From Apibacter raozihei (GTDB lineage: Bacteria > Bacteroidota > Bacteroidia > Flavobacteriales > Weeksellaceae): a DNA stretch of 64,000 bases. The stretch covers positions 2,957,716 through 3,021,715 of the forward strand of contig NZ_CP034930.1 in the NCBI RefSeq assembly GCF_004014855.1, read 5' to 3'. Positions within the stretch are counted from its first letter, which is position 1, and each line of letters begins with the position of its first letter. Below are positions 1 to 8,840 of the stretch, piece by piece. Position numbers and translations under genes: made by a program. A model generated the notes under the pieces. The model was given only the letters and a program-made list of their open reading frames with translations. It did not search any database and was not told the DNA's origin.

Positions 1-765
1 GCCCAAATGGACGTTGAAAAAATTACTCCATTGGTTGAAAAAGGAATTGTAAGTAAATACCAGCTTGAAGCTGCAAAATTTGCATTACAAGCTAAAAGAG
101 CTGCTTTAAATCAAGCACAAACTGCTTTGGCTAATGCAAGAACTAATTTATCTTATACAAATATTACTAGTCCGGTAGATGGGATTGTAGGAGCTATTCC
201 TTTTCGTTTAGGTAGTTTGGTTGGAAGTACAAGCACATTAACTACCGTTGCCAACACTTCTAACGTATATGTATATTTTTCATTGAACGAAAAACAATTA
301 CTTGACTTTTTAAAAGATACTCCGGGAGCTAATCAGGCTGAAAAAATACGCCGTGCAGAACCCATTCAACTTATATTGGCTGATGGTTCAGAATACAGTG
401 AAAAAGGAAGACTTGAAACCATAAACGGTATCGTAAATACTTCTACTGGTTCTGCTAATTTCAGAGCTAACTTCCCTAATCCTCAAGGATTATTGCGAAG
501 TGGGTCTACCGGATCAATTAGAATAAACCGCACCGTAAAAAATGCTATCGTAATTCCTCAGAAAGTTACTTTCGAATTACAAGGACAAACTTTTGTATTT
601 GTAGTACAAAAAGACAATAAAGTTAAACAGGTAACTATTAATGTAACTCCTGCCTCTGACGGACAATCATTTATAGTTAACTCTGGACTTAATGTAAATG
701 ATAAAATTGTTGTTAACGGAATTCAAAACCTTAAAGAAGGTATGGAAATCAAACCTCAACTTTAA
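1..765 (+). CDS. RND efflux periplasmic adaptor (HlyD/AcrA-type), 5' end cut off by the window
   Basis: The reading frame is open from base 1, so this is the C-terminal part (about 254 codons) of a membrane fusion protein. Visible are the end of the coiled-coil hairpin (residues rich in Ala/Gln/Lys/Leu, about 1-45), the returning lipoyl half (SYTNITSPVDGIVG at about 52-65), the beta-barrel domain and the membrane-proximal domain ending KEGMEIKPQL. In the family this protein joins the inner membrane pump to the outer membrane channel in the periplasm. It lies 41 bp before the pump gene and heads a three-gene operon. The internal ATG at base 7 is not a real start because the hairpin would be cut in half. 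Substrate cannot be read from the sequence. Confidence 0.93.
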   Translation, partial: AQMDVEKITPLVEKGIVSKYQLEAAKFALQAKRAALNQAQTALANARTNLSYTNITSPVDGIVGAIPFRLGSLVGSTSTLTTVANTSNVYVYFSLNEKQLLDFLKDTPGANQAEKIRRAEPIQLILADGSEYSEKGRLETINGIVNTSTGSANFRANFPNPQGLLRSGSTGSIRINRTVKNAIVIPQKVTFELQGQTFVFVVQKDNKVKQVTINVTPASDGQSFIVNSGLNVNDKIVVNGIQNLKEGMEIKPQL

Positions 766-806
766 TTTAAATTCAGTTACTTTAATTTAATAAAAAAGAA
801 TAAAAA

Positions 807-3800
807 ATGCTTAAAATATTTATTGAAAGGCCCGTTCTTTCCACAGTTATATCCATTATAATTGTGATTTTGGGAATTTTGGGAATTATATCCCTACCGG
901 TAGCTCAGTATCCGGAAATTGCCCCGCCTACTGTACAGGTAACCGCTAACTATCCAGGAGCTAATGCTGATGTAGTTATGAAAAGTGTAATTATCCCTTT
1001 GGAAGAACAAATCAATGGGGTTGAGAATATGACTTACATGACTTCCAGTGCTGGAAACGATGGGAGTGCTTCCATAACCGTTTATTTTAAACAGGATGCT
1101 AACCCTGATATTGCAGCGGTAAACGTTCAGAATCTTGCTGCCAGAGCCAATAGCTTACTTCCTGCTGAGGTTACCAGAAACGGGGTAATTGTACAAAAAA
1201 CACAAAGTAGTAACATTGTGTTTATGGCATTAATCAGTAAAAGCAAAAATTACGACCAGAAGTTTCTTCAGAATTATGCCAACATCAATATACTTCCACA
1301 GATAAAACGTATTACCGGTGTAGGAGATGCTCAGGCGAGAGGTTCAAACACCTACTCAATGAGAATATGGCTAAAACCAGATGTAATGGCTACCTATGGA
1401 GTTACTCCTTCTGATATTTCCGGAATATTAGCTGAACAAAATATTGAAGCAGCTCCGGGTACCCTGGGTCAGAACAGTAACCAGACCTTTGAGTATACTT
1501 TGAAATATACCGGGCGATTGGTAAGTGCTGAGCAATTTCAGAATATGGTTCTTAAATCCCTTCCTAATGGAGATGTATTACGTTTAAAAGACGTTGCTAA
1601 AGTAGAAGTAGGATCAGAAAGTTATTTGGTAACTTCTACTGTTAACGGATATCCTTCTGTAGTAATATCTATTGCACAGACTGCAGGTTCTAACGCTCAG
1701 CAAATTATCAAAGAGGTTGAAAAAACAATGGATGAAGCGAAAAGCTCATTTCCTCCGGGTATTGAGACTGTGTTTATGATGAATGCCAATGACTTCCTGG
1801 ATGCCTCTATTGACAAAGTACTACATACGTTAGTGGAAGCATTTATCTTAGTGTTTATTGTGGTGCTGGTATTCCTTCAGGATTTACGTTCTACTTTAAT
1901 ACCTGCGATATCAGTAATTGTTGCAATTGTAGGAACTTTCTTTTTCTTATTAATATTTGGATTTACCATAAACATCCTTACTCTTTTCGCTTTGATTCTT
2001 GCCATTGGTATTGTGGTGGATGATGCTATTGTGGTCGTCGAGGCGGTGCATGCAAAACTGGAAGGAGGAATGAAAGATGCTAAAAAAGCTTCATTGCATG
2101 CAATGGATGAAATTGCCGGGGCTATTATAGCTATAACGTTAGTAATGGCTGCCGTATTTATTCCGGTTAGTTTTATCGGAGGTACTTCAGGGGTGTTTTA
2201 TAAACAATTTGGTTTAACTCTTGCCGTTTCTATCATTCTATCTGCCGTTAATGCATTAACGCTGAGTCCAGCTCTTTGTGCCATATTCCTAAAACCTCAC
2301 AGCGATGAGCATAAAACAGGTTTTGTACAAAAATTGAAAGATGGATTCAATGGTGCTTTTGATAATATGACTCAAAAGTATAAAAAAGTATTGGTTTGGA
2401 CATCTAAAGCCAAATGGGTAGTATTTGCTATTATACTAGGATTTTGCGGAATCTTGTATTTTCTTATGCAAACCACTCCTACCGACTTTGTGCCACAGGA
2501 AGACAGTGGATTTATATTAAGTGATATCAGCTTGCCTCCGGCATCTACGCTAGAACAATCAACAGCTATAGCCAATCAGGTAAATGAAATAGCTAAAGGT
2601 ATTGACGGAGTTAATAATATTGCCCAGCTGAATGGTATCAGTTTCATCAGTGGTGTCGGTGGAAATTATGCAGTTGTATTAATAAAACTAAAACCTTGGA
2701 ATGAACGTCCGAACATTAAAATTGGTGACGTTGTACAACAATTGTTTATGAAAACCGGACACATACAAGGAGGTAGAGTAATCTTCTTCGGAGCTCCTAC
2801 CCTTCAGGGATTTGGTTTATCCAATGGTTTTGAATTCCAGTTACAAGATCGTACAGGTGGTAGTATTCAGAAATTTTATGAAGCTAGTGGTAAGTTCCTT
2901 GCAGCTTTAAACCAACGACCAGAAATCATGTATGCCACCACATCATTTAACCCTAACTACCCGCAATATGAAATCAATGTAAATGTTGCTAAGGTTAAAC
3001 AAGCCGGCCTTGCTGTTACTGATGTTTTAGGTGCATTACAAGGATACATCGGAGGATTGTATGCATCCAATTATAATGAATTTGGAAAACAATTTAAGGT
3101 AATGATTCAGGCAGATCCTAAATATAGAAAAAATGTTGAGGATTTAAATGGAATGTATGTAAGAAACAGCTCAGGCGAAATGGCTCCTATATCCGGTTTC
3201 ATTACACTAAAACGAGTTTACGGACCCCAATCTCTTCAACGTTTTAATATGTTCCAATCCATGCCTGTAAACGGACAGCCTAATCCGGGATATAGTGCCG
3301 GAGATGCTATTAAAGTGATCAATGAAGTAGCAGCTCAAACACTCCCTCAGGGATACTCTTATGAGTACTCAGGTATGTCCAGAGAACAGGTTCAAAATAG
3401 TGGGTCTCAAACTGTATATATTTTCTTATTGTGTTTGATATTTGTATATTTCTTATTATCAGCATTATACGAAAGTTACATCTTACCACTATCTATTCTT
3501 ATTTCTTTACCTATCGGATTAGCGGGTGCTTTCCTTTTTGCTAAAATATTTGGTATCACCAATAATATTTATTTGCAGATTAGTTTAATCATGCTTATCG
3601 GATTATTAGCTAAAAACTCTATCTTAATTGTGGAGTATGCCGTTCAGCGAAGAGAACATGGAATGTCTATTATTGATGCAGCTATTGATGGTGCTGTAGC
3701 CCGTCTTAGACCTATTTTGATGACATCATTTGCATTTATATTTGGTCTATTACCGTTAATGATAGCCAGCGGAGCTGGTGCTGTGGGTAACCGTTCCATT

Positions 3801-3962
3801 GGTACTGCGGCTGTCGGAGGTATGCTTATAGGGACTCTTATCGGTTTAGTTGTAACTCCTATGCTATTTGTTGTTTTCCAAAGTTTACAGGAAAGATTTA
3901 CCAGTAAACCTGCAACAGTTCAAGGAAATTCTGATGATGACGATGATGACGAAATATTATAA
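807..3962 (+). CDS. RND multidrug efflux pump, HAE1/AcrB type
   Basis: At 1051 residues this has the full length of the HAE1 family. It starts MLKIFIERPVLSTVISI, the usual N-terminal signature with the first transmembrane helix. It has two copies of the pump fold, each with a large periplasmic loop and a group of helices. The proton-relay pair is visible in TM4 (GIVVDDAIVVVEAV, about 400-413), and the matching Lys in TM10 lies in LLAKNSILIVEY. These features support proton-driven export of hydrophobic compounds from the inner membrane and periplasm. The C-terminus carries a run of Asp residues (DDDDDDEIL). It is preceded by the adaptor and followed by the channel gene, so the whole tripartite pump is encoded together. 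The drug spectrum is unknown. Confidence 0.96.
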   Translation: MLKIFIERPVLSTVISIIIVILGILGIISLPVAQYPEIAPPTVQVTANYPGANADVVMKSVIIPLEEQINGVENMTYMTSSAGNDGSASITVYFKQDANPDIAAVNVQNLAARANSLLPAEVTRNGVIVQKTQSSNIVFMALISKSKNYDQKFLQNYANINILPQIKRITGVGDAQARGSNTYSMRIWLKPDVMATYGVTPSDISGILAEQNIEAAPGTLGQNSNQTFEYTLKYTGRLVSAEQFQNMVLKSLPNGDVLRLKDVAKVEVGSESYLVTSTVNGYPSVVISIAQTAGSNAQQIIKEVEKTMDEAKSSFPPGIETVFMMNANDFLDASIDKVLHTLVEAFILVFIVVLVFLQDLRSTLIPAISVIVAIVGTFFFLLIFGFTINILTLFALILAIGIVVDDAIVVVEAVHAKLEGGMKDAKKASLHAMDEIAGAIIAITLVMAAVFIPVSFIGGTSGVFYKQFGLTLAVSIILSAVNALTLSPALCAIFLKPHSDEHKTGFVQKLKDGFNGAFDNMTQKYKKVLVWTSKAKWVVFAIILGFCGILYFLMQTTPTDFVPQEDSGFILSDISLPPASTLEQSTAIANQVNEIAKGIDGVNNIAQLNGISFISGVGGNYAVVLIKLKPWNERPNIKIGDVVQQLFMKTGHIQGGRVIFFGAPTLQGFGLSNGFEFQLQDRTGGSIQKFYEASGKFLAALNQRPEIMYATTSFNPNYPQYEINVNVAKVKQAGLAVTDVLGALQGYIGGLYASNYNEFGKQFKVMIQADPKYRKNVEDLNGMYVRNSSGEMAPISGFITLKRVYGPQSLQRFNMFQSMPVNGQPNPGYSAGDAIKVINEVAAQTLPQGYSYEYSGMSREQVQNSGSQTVYIFLLCLIFVYFLLSALYESYILPLSILISLPIGLAGAFLFAKIFGITNNIYLQISLIMLIGLLAKNSILIVEYAVQRREHGMSIIDAAIDGAVARLRPILMTSFAFIFGLLPLMIASGAGAVGNRSIGTAAVGGMLIGTLIGLVVTPMLFVVFQSLQERFTSKPATVQGNSDDDDDDEIL

Positions 3963-3981
3963 TACTATAAAAAGACAAGGA

Positions 3982-5370
3982 ATGAAAATCCAACCAATTC
4001 AATATATTACCGTATTAATTCTGGCAGGAGCGCTAACTTCATGCGTGACTGCCAAATACGAAAGACCAGAAATTACAGATAATAAACTGTACAGGGATAT
4101 GGAGATTAAAGATAGTACCACTATTGCTGACATTCCCTGGAGAGAATACTTTAAAGATGTAGAGCTTCAAAATCTGATCAATGAAGGGTTACAGAACAGT
4201 TATGATCTACAAATAGCTGTTGCTAGGATTAAGCAGGCTGAAGCAGGTTTATATTCTGCTAAATTAGGATATCTGCCCACGTTAAGCGCTAATGGCTCTT
4301 ATACAAGCAGCAAGCTTAATAACACTCAAGGTTTTGGTTTAAGAACCCATACGGAAGTATTTCAGTTAGGGGCTTCTGCCAGCTGGGAACTTGATGTTTG
4401 GGGCAAAATAACCAGTGCTAAAAAAGCTGCATTGGCAACATATTTACAAAGTGATGCATACAAACGTGTTGTTCAAACTTCTTTGGTATCTAACATAGCT
4501 AATAATTATTATTCTCTTTTAGCTTTAGATGAGCAGTTGAAAATTACCAATAATACAATTAAGCTTCTGGAAGAGAACGTTAAGACTATGGAGTACTTAA
4601 AGGAAGCAGATATTGTTACGGGAGCTGCTGTAGAACAAAGTAAAGCTTTACTTTATTCCACACAGGTGAGTGTACCTGATTTAGTGCAAAACATTAAATC
4701 TTTGGAAAATGCAATTTGTCTGCTTTTAGGACGTACACCAAGTACTATTTCCCGATCATCTATGGGTCAACAGGTAATACCTACTCAAATGGATTACGGT
4801 GTTCCCGCTCAGCTTTTATCTAAGAGACCGGATGTAATGATGTATGAATATGCCTACCGGGCTGCATTTGAAAACACCAATGTTGCTAAGGCTTCAATGT
4901 ATCCTTCCTTAACTCTTACAGGAAACGCTGGGTATTCAACATTGAAAAATCTAAATAACTTTTTTGATTATTCGAATCTGTTTGCAAGTGTTGTTGGTGG
5001 GTTAACCCAGCCTATTTTTAATCAAGGGAAATTAAGAGCCCAGCTAAGAGCTAATCAGGCTGCACAAGAAGAAGCTTTATTGAATTTCAAAAATTCAGTA
5101 TTGAATTCCAGCGTTGAAGTTTCTAATGCTCTTTTTGCTTATGAACAAGCAAAAAGTAAGGACACCAACAGAGGACTTCAAATTGCTTCTCTTCAAAATT
5201 CAGTTGATTATACCAAAGAGTTATTGATTTACAGCAGTGCTAATTATACTGAGGTTTTAACTGCAGAACAAAATCTGCTAAGTGCCAAACTAAGTCAGGT
5301 TAATGATAAGTTACAGCAACTTCAGGCTTCTATAAATCTATATAAAGCTTTAGGAGGAGGTGTAAACTAA
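3982..5370 (+). CDS. RND efflux outer membrane channel lipoprotein, TolC/OprM (NodT) type
   Basis: From the ATG at 3982 the protein has 462 residues and a lipoprotein signal peptide ending LAGALTSC, with Cys21 as the lipidation site. The frame is open upstream to 3868, but that extension overlaps the pump gene and would bury the signal peptide, so 3982 is chosen; AAGG lies shortly upstream. The body shows the two repeated OEP segments with long helices (LQIAVARIKQAEAGL near the first, ELLIYSSANYTEVLTAEQNLL near the second). It forms the outer membrane duct of the pump encoded just upstream (19 bp gap). A strong hairpin terminator follows at 5390-5418. Confidence 0.94.
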   Translation: MKIQPIQYITVLILAGALTSCVTAKYERPEITDNKLYRDMEIKDSTTIADIPWREYFKDVELQNLINEGLQNSYDLQIAVARIKQAEAGLYSAKLGYLPTLSANGSYTSSKLNNTQGFGLRTHTEVFQLGASASWELDVWGKITSAKKAALATYLQSDAYKRVVQTSLVSNIANNYYSLLALDEQLKITNNTIKLLEENVKTMEYLKEADIVTGAAVEQSKALLYSTQVSVPDLVQNIKSLENAICLLLGRTPSTISRSSMGQQVIPTQMDYGVPAQLLSKRPDVMMYEYAYRAAFENTNVAKASMYPSLTLTGNAGYSTLKNLNNFFDYSNLFASVVGGLTQPIFNQGKLRAQLRANQAAQEEALLNFKNSVLNSSVEVSNALFAYEQAKSKDTNRGLQIASLQNSVDYTKELLIYSSANYTEVLTAEQNLLSAKLSQVNDKLQQLQASINLYKALGGGVN

Positions 5371-5389
5371 TTTCTCGATATTAGATATG

Positions 5390-5418
5390 AAAAAACCGGC
5401 AATAAAGCCGGTTTTTTT
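5390..5418. terminator. Bidirectional intrinsic terminator between the efflux operon and rsgA
   Basis: AAAAAACCGGC, a six-base loop, then GCCGGTTTTTTT. The A-run and T-run flank a GC-rich stem, so it can stop transcription of both convergent genes. Confidence 0.85.
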
Positions 5419-5429
5419 ATTTTTATGAA

Positions 5430-6344
5430 TTACTTTAAATCTTCCATTATTTTAAGATAATTCTGATATCTTTTCTTCGATATGCTCCCTTCTTCTACCG
5501 CTTTAACAACTGCACAGTGTGGTTCGTTGATGTGTAAACAATTACTGAACCTGCAATTTTCCCTTTCTTTGAATATTTCAGGAAAATAATCCTGAAGTTC
5601 TTCTCTTTTCACATCTACCAACTCAAATTCCTTCACTCCCGGTATGTCAATAATACTTCCGCCAAAACTCCAATCATACATCTGAGCAAAAGTTGTAGTA
5701 TGTTTCCCTTTTTCATTATATCCGGATACCGAAGCTGTTTTCAATGATAAATCAGGCTGCAACGAGTTAATGGTTGAACTTTTTCCGCTTCCGGAATGAC
5801 CAAAAAATACGGTTGTTTTATTTTTAACCCTTTCTTTCAGTTTATCTATATTTATCATTTTTTCTGCAGAAATTTCCAGGGTATCATAACCAATATTTTT
5901 ATAAATACCGATAATCTCATTTTGTTCCTCCTTTTCAATTTCTGTTAATAAATCAATTTTATTAAATACCAGAAGAACTGGAATTTCGTAAGCTTCACAA
6001 GTGATTAGAAAACGATTTAAAAACCCTAAGGATGTTTGAGGATTTCGAGTGGTGAATATGATACAGGCTAAATCTATATTTGCCGCAAGTATATGGGTTT
6101 CTTTAGAAAGATTAACGGATTTTCGAATGAGGTAGTTTTTTCTTGGATAAATTTTTGTTATCCATGCCACTGAAGTTTCTTCCAGTTCATACTCAACCTT
6201 ATCTCCCACTGCTAAAGGATTGGTATTCCTTATTTTTTCTTTTTTAAATTTCCCACGAATACGAGCCTCATAAACTTCATTTGTGGATATATCCTTTATA
6301 AGGTACCAACTTCCCGTTGATTTTGTGACCAGGGCCTGCTTCAT
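5430..6344 (-). CDS. rsgA: Ribosome small subunit-dependent GTPase RsgA
   Basis: The product is 304 residues, the usual size. It has an N-terminal OB fold (to about 70) and then a circularly permuted GTPase: G4 NKID at 128-131 comes before G1 GHSGSGKSS at 182-190 and G3 DIPG at 233-236. That order is diagnostic of the RsgA/YjeQ family. The C-terminal zinc site is seen as Cys264, Cys269, His271 and Cys277. RsgA acts in the cytoplasm in late maturation of the 30S subunit, hydrolysing GTP on the ribosome. The gene converges on the efflux operon and lies just downstream of the DAHP synthase gene on the same strand, separated from it by a hairpin at 6360-6386. Confidence 0.96.
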   Translation of the reverse strand: MKQALVTKSTGSWYLIKDISTNEVYEARIRGKFKKEKIRNTNPLAVGDKVEYELEETSVAWITKIYPRKNYLIRKSVNLSKETHILAANIDLACIIFTTRNPQTSLGFLNRFLITCEAYEIPVLLVFNKIDLLTEIEKEEQNEIIGIYKNIGYDTLEISAEKMINIDKLKERVKNKTTVFFGHSGSGKSSTINSLQPDLSLKTASVSGYNEKGKHTTTFAQMYDWSFGGSIIDIPGVKEFELVDVKREELQDYFPEIFKERENCRFSNCLHINEPHCAVVKAVEEGSISKKRYQNYLKIMEDLK

Positions 6345-6359
6345 CTCTCAAAAATAAAA

Positions 6360-6386
6360 AAAATGCATCACATAAGGATGCATTTT
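6360..6386 (-). terminator. Hairpin terminator downstream of the DAHP synthase/chorismate mutase gene
   Basis: AAAATGCATC, a seven-base loop, then GATGCATTTT. On the minus strand the stem is followed by a T-rich run. It lies in the 66 bp gap before rsgA. Confidence 0.7.
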
Positions 6387-6410
6387 AACTATATCTGTAT
6401 AAATATATTT

Positions 6411-7487
6411 TTATTTATCCATAATTTCGTTCTGTAAGTCCACCGATTCTTTATGAATGGAAACTAACAAATGTTCTAGAAATTCTTCAGATAATCCCAT
6501 ACGGGTACCATTACGAATTGCTAGTTTTTTAAGTACATTCCAACGATCCGGCTGATAAATGGCTACGTTATGTTCTTTTTTAAGATTACCGATTTTTTTA
6601 GCTACATCCATTCTGGAAGCTAATAATCCTAATAATTGGTTATCTAATTCGTCAATTTCGTTTCTATATCTGTTTAACTTAGTAGAAAAAACATCAGAAG
6701 AATCATTCTTTTTACGTAAAGTTATATCAACCAGGATGTCTTTTAAAGTTTCCGGAAGTATTTGCTGTTTAGCATCACTCCATGCTTCATCCGGGTTACA
6801 GTGTGTTTCTACCATTAATCCGTTATACTCAAGATTGAAAGCCTGCTGAGCAACCTCTGCAATTAAATCTCTTCTTCCTGCTATGTGAGAAGGATCTCCT
6901 ATAATTGGAATATTCGGTAAACGATCTTTCAATTCAAGAGCAATCTGCCATTGCGGATTATTTCTGTATTTAGATTTATTGTGTGAAGAAAATCCACGGT
7001 GGATAACTCCTAAATTTTTAATACCCTGAGCTGCCAGTCTTTCCAGTCCTCCAATCCATAAATCTAAATCTGGATTTACCGGATTTTTAACTAAAACCAC
7101 TTTATCCGTATCTCTTAATGCTTCTGCAATTTCCTGCATAGTAAAAGGATTAACCGTAGATCGTGCACCAATCCAAAGATAATCAACATCAAACTCCAAT
7201 GCTAATTTAGCATGAGAAGCATTTGCTACTTCTGTAGCTGTAAGCATGTTGAACTCATCTTTAACTCTTTTTAACCAGTTAAGACCTATAGCTCCTACCC
7301 CTTCAAAACTTCCTGGTTTAGTTCTTGGCTTCCAGATACCGGCACGATACACCTGAACATAATCTTTGTCCAATCGTTCGGCAATCTCCATTACTTGTTT
7401 TTCGCTTTCTGCACTACATGGCCCAGCAATAATCAACGGTTTTTCAAATTGGTCTATCCAATCTTGTTTTATATCCTGTATATTCAT
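6411..7487 (-). CDS. Bifunctional 3-deoxy-7-phosphoheptulonate synthase / chorismate mutase (AroQ)
   Basis: Residues 1-260 are a KDSA-like class I DAHP synthase (KPLIIAGPCSAES at 16-28, KPRTKPGSFEG at about 53-63, GDPSHIAGRR near 197-206). Residues 270-358 are an AroQ-type chorismate mutase helix bundle (RNEIDELDNQLLGLLASRM...KKIGNLKKEHN). This order of fusion is typical of Bacteroidota. The protein joins phosphoenolpyruvate and erythrose 4-phosphate at the entry of the shikimate pathway and also turns chorismate into prephenate toward Phe and Tyr. The fused mutase may serve as a feedback sensor, as known for fused relatives. Start at the ATG preceding NIQDIKQDWIDQF; a TAAATTTG promoter box lies 22 bp upstream. 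Confidence 0.95.
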   Translation of the reverse strand: MNIQDIKQDWIDQFEKPLIIAGPCSAESEKQVMEIAERLDKDYVQVYRAGIWKPRTKPGSFEGVGAIGLNWLKRVKDEFNMLTATEVANASHAKLALEFDVDYLWIGARSTVNPFTMQEIAEALRDTDKVVLVKNPVNPDLDLWIGGLERLAAQGIKNLGVIHRGFSSHNKSKYRNNPQWQIALELKDRLPNIPIIGDPSHIAGRRDLIAEVAQQAFNLEYNGLMVETHCNPDEAWSDAKQQILPETLKDILVDITLRKKNDSSDVFSTKLNRYRNEIDELDNQLLGLLASRMDVAKKIGNLKKEHNVAIYQPDRWNVLKKLAIRNGTRMGLSEEFLEHLLVSIHKESVDLQNEIMDK

Positions 7488-7509
7488 ATCTAAAATTACG
7501 TGAAAAATG

Positions 7510-7517
7510 CAAATTTA
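7510..7517 (-). promoter_or_regulatory. Bacteroidota -7 promoter element (TAnnTTTG) for the DAHP synthase gene
   Basis: On the minus strand the box reads TAAATTTG, 22 bp before the start codon. No clear TTTG -33 element is visible at the expected distance, so this is a tentative call. Confidence 0.45.
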
Positions 7518-7715
7518 TAAACTTAATTCATAAGTTGAGTAAATATTACTTATAAATTCGTTACTAATATATATATTAATATCAAACTTAAAAAATAAAA
7601 AATTATATTTTTATTTTTATAGTAAAAAGTAAACATGTTCTTATAAACTCAAATATCTTTTATACTATTTTAAATAAATTTGGCTAATGTTTTATAATTT
7701 AACAATTCTTGATTT

Positions 7716-8495
7716 TTATTTATTGGAAGAAAATTGTTCAAATACCCCTAATCCAAAAAGGGCAAAATCATACTTGGAAGGATCTTCCTTGTCTAAAGTT
7801 ACCAGGTTTTCCTGCAATTCCAAAACAGATTTCCAATCATTCTGTGTACGGTTTAACAATTTTAGCATCCTCGCCGTGTTTCCCGAATGTACATCCAGAG
7901 GACAAACTAATTGAGACGGTTTAATACTGTTCCAAATGCCAAAATCCACTCCTTTATTATCTTTCCTAACCATCCATCTAAGAAACATACTCAGTCGCTT
8001 GGCCGAAGAATTACGTGCCGGACTGCTTATATGCTTACGTGTTCTCAATGAATGCTCTATTTCAAAAAAAACGTTCCTGAAACGTTCCAAAGCATGATAC
8101 GTATTAACCTCGTTTTCTTTGACAGCAAATACTTTTTCAAGCCCTCCTTTATTTACATATATATTTTGAAGTGATTTTATAAAGAAAACCAAATCGTCGG
8201 AGTTGAATGTACGGTGTACGCTTCCCTGTATTTTTTTTAAATCTGCCGAAGTATGATTCATGATAAAATCAAACGGCTGGTTGTCCAAATACTTTATTAT
8301 TTTACCTGCGCTTTTAAGTATGCTCTTACGATTTCCCCAGGCAATGGTAGCTGCTAAAAATCCTGAGATTTCAATATCTTCTTTCAAAGAAAACCCATGT
8401 GGAACACTTACCGGATCCGGCTCTATGAATTCCACATGGTTATATTGTTCTACCTTTTCATCTAAAAAATATTTTACTACTGAAAGATCCTCCAT
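7716..8495 (-). CDS. TIGR02757 (DUF2400) family protein
   Basis: The frame is open to 8564 but would then overlap the ferredoxin gene. The ATG at 8495 (MEDLSVVKYFLDEKVEQ) gives 259 residues, the family's usual size, 5 bp after the ferredoxin stop. Family signatures are EPDPVSVPHGFS near the N-terminus, FLAATIAWGNRKSI, SAKRLSMFLRWMVRKD, and CPLDVHSGNTARML near the C-terminus. The last resembles helix-hairpin-helix DNA glycosylase folds. The family is widespread in Bacteroidota and its role is not established. Here it is the last gene of the ferredoxin reductase / ferredoxin operon, which may or may not be functionally meaningful. Confidence 0.85.
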   Translation of the reverse strand: MEDLSVVKYFLDEKVEQYNHVEFIEPDPVSVPHGFSLKEDIEISGFLAATIAWGNRKSILKSAGKIIKYLDNQPFDFIMNHTSADLKKIQGSVHRTFNSDDLVFFIKSLQNIYVNKGGLEKVFAVKENEVNTYHALERFRNVFFEIEHSLRTRKHISSPARNSSAKRLSMFLRWMVRKDNKGVDFGIWNSIKPSQLVCPLDVHSGNTARMLKLLNRTQNDWKSVLELQENLVTLDKEDPSKYDFALFGLGVFEQFSSNK

Positions 8496-8500
8496 AAAAA

Positions 8501-8833
8501 TTAATATTCCGGAGCTATTTCCACTTCCAGCCCTTCTAAATCTTCCGTTATAGCTAACTGGCAACCGAGACGGCTGTTTTCTTTGACATTGAAGGCTTCT
8601 GATAACATAGCTTCTTCTTCGTCTCCCATTTCAGGAAGCGGCTGGTTTTCGTTTAGCACATATACCTGACAGGAAGCACACATTGCCATTCCTCCACAAG
8701 TACCTATAGTACCCTCAGGAGCCAGTTCATAGGCACGTATAACTTCCATCAAATTCATAGACATATCGGTAGGTGCTTCCACTTCGTGTTTATTTCCTTC
8801 CCTGTCTATGATAGTAATCTTTACATCTGACAT
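8501..8833 (-). CDS. 2Fe-2S ferredoxin, adrenodoxin/ISC type
   Basis: A 110-residue protein with the cluster ligands Cys46, Cys52, Cys55 (TCGGMAMCASC) and Cys91 (SRLGCQLAI), the spacing of vertebrate-type/ISC ferredoxins. It carries single electrons in the cytoplasm, for example to Fe-S cluster assembly. It sits 7 bp after the gene for a TrxR-like ferredoxin-NADP reductase, its likely electron donor. The two probably form an NADPH to ferredoxin chain. The C-terminus is acidic (EGLEVEIAPEY). Confidence 0.93.
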   Translation of the reverse strand: MSDVKITIIDREGNKHEVEAPTDMSMNLMEVIRAYELAPEGTIGTCGGMAMCASCQVYVLNENQPLPEMGDEEEAMLSEAFNVKENSRLGCQLAITEDLEGLEVEIAPEY

Positions 8834-8840
8834 ATAAAAT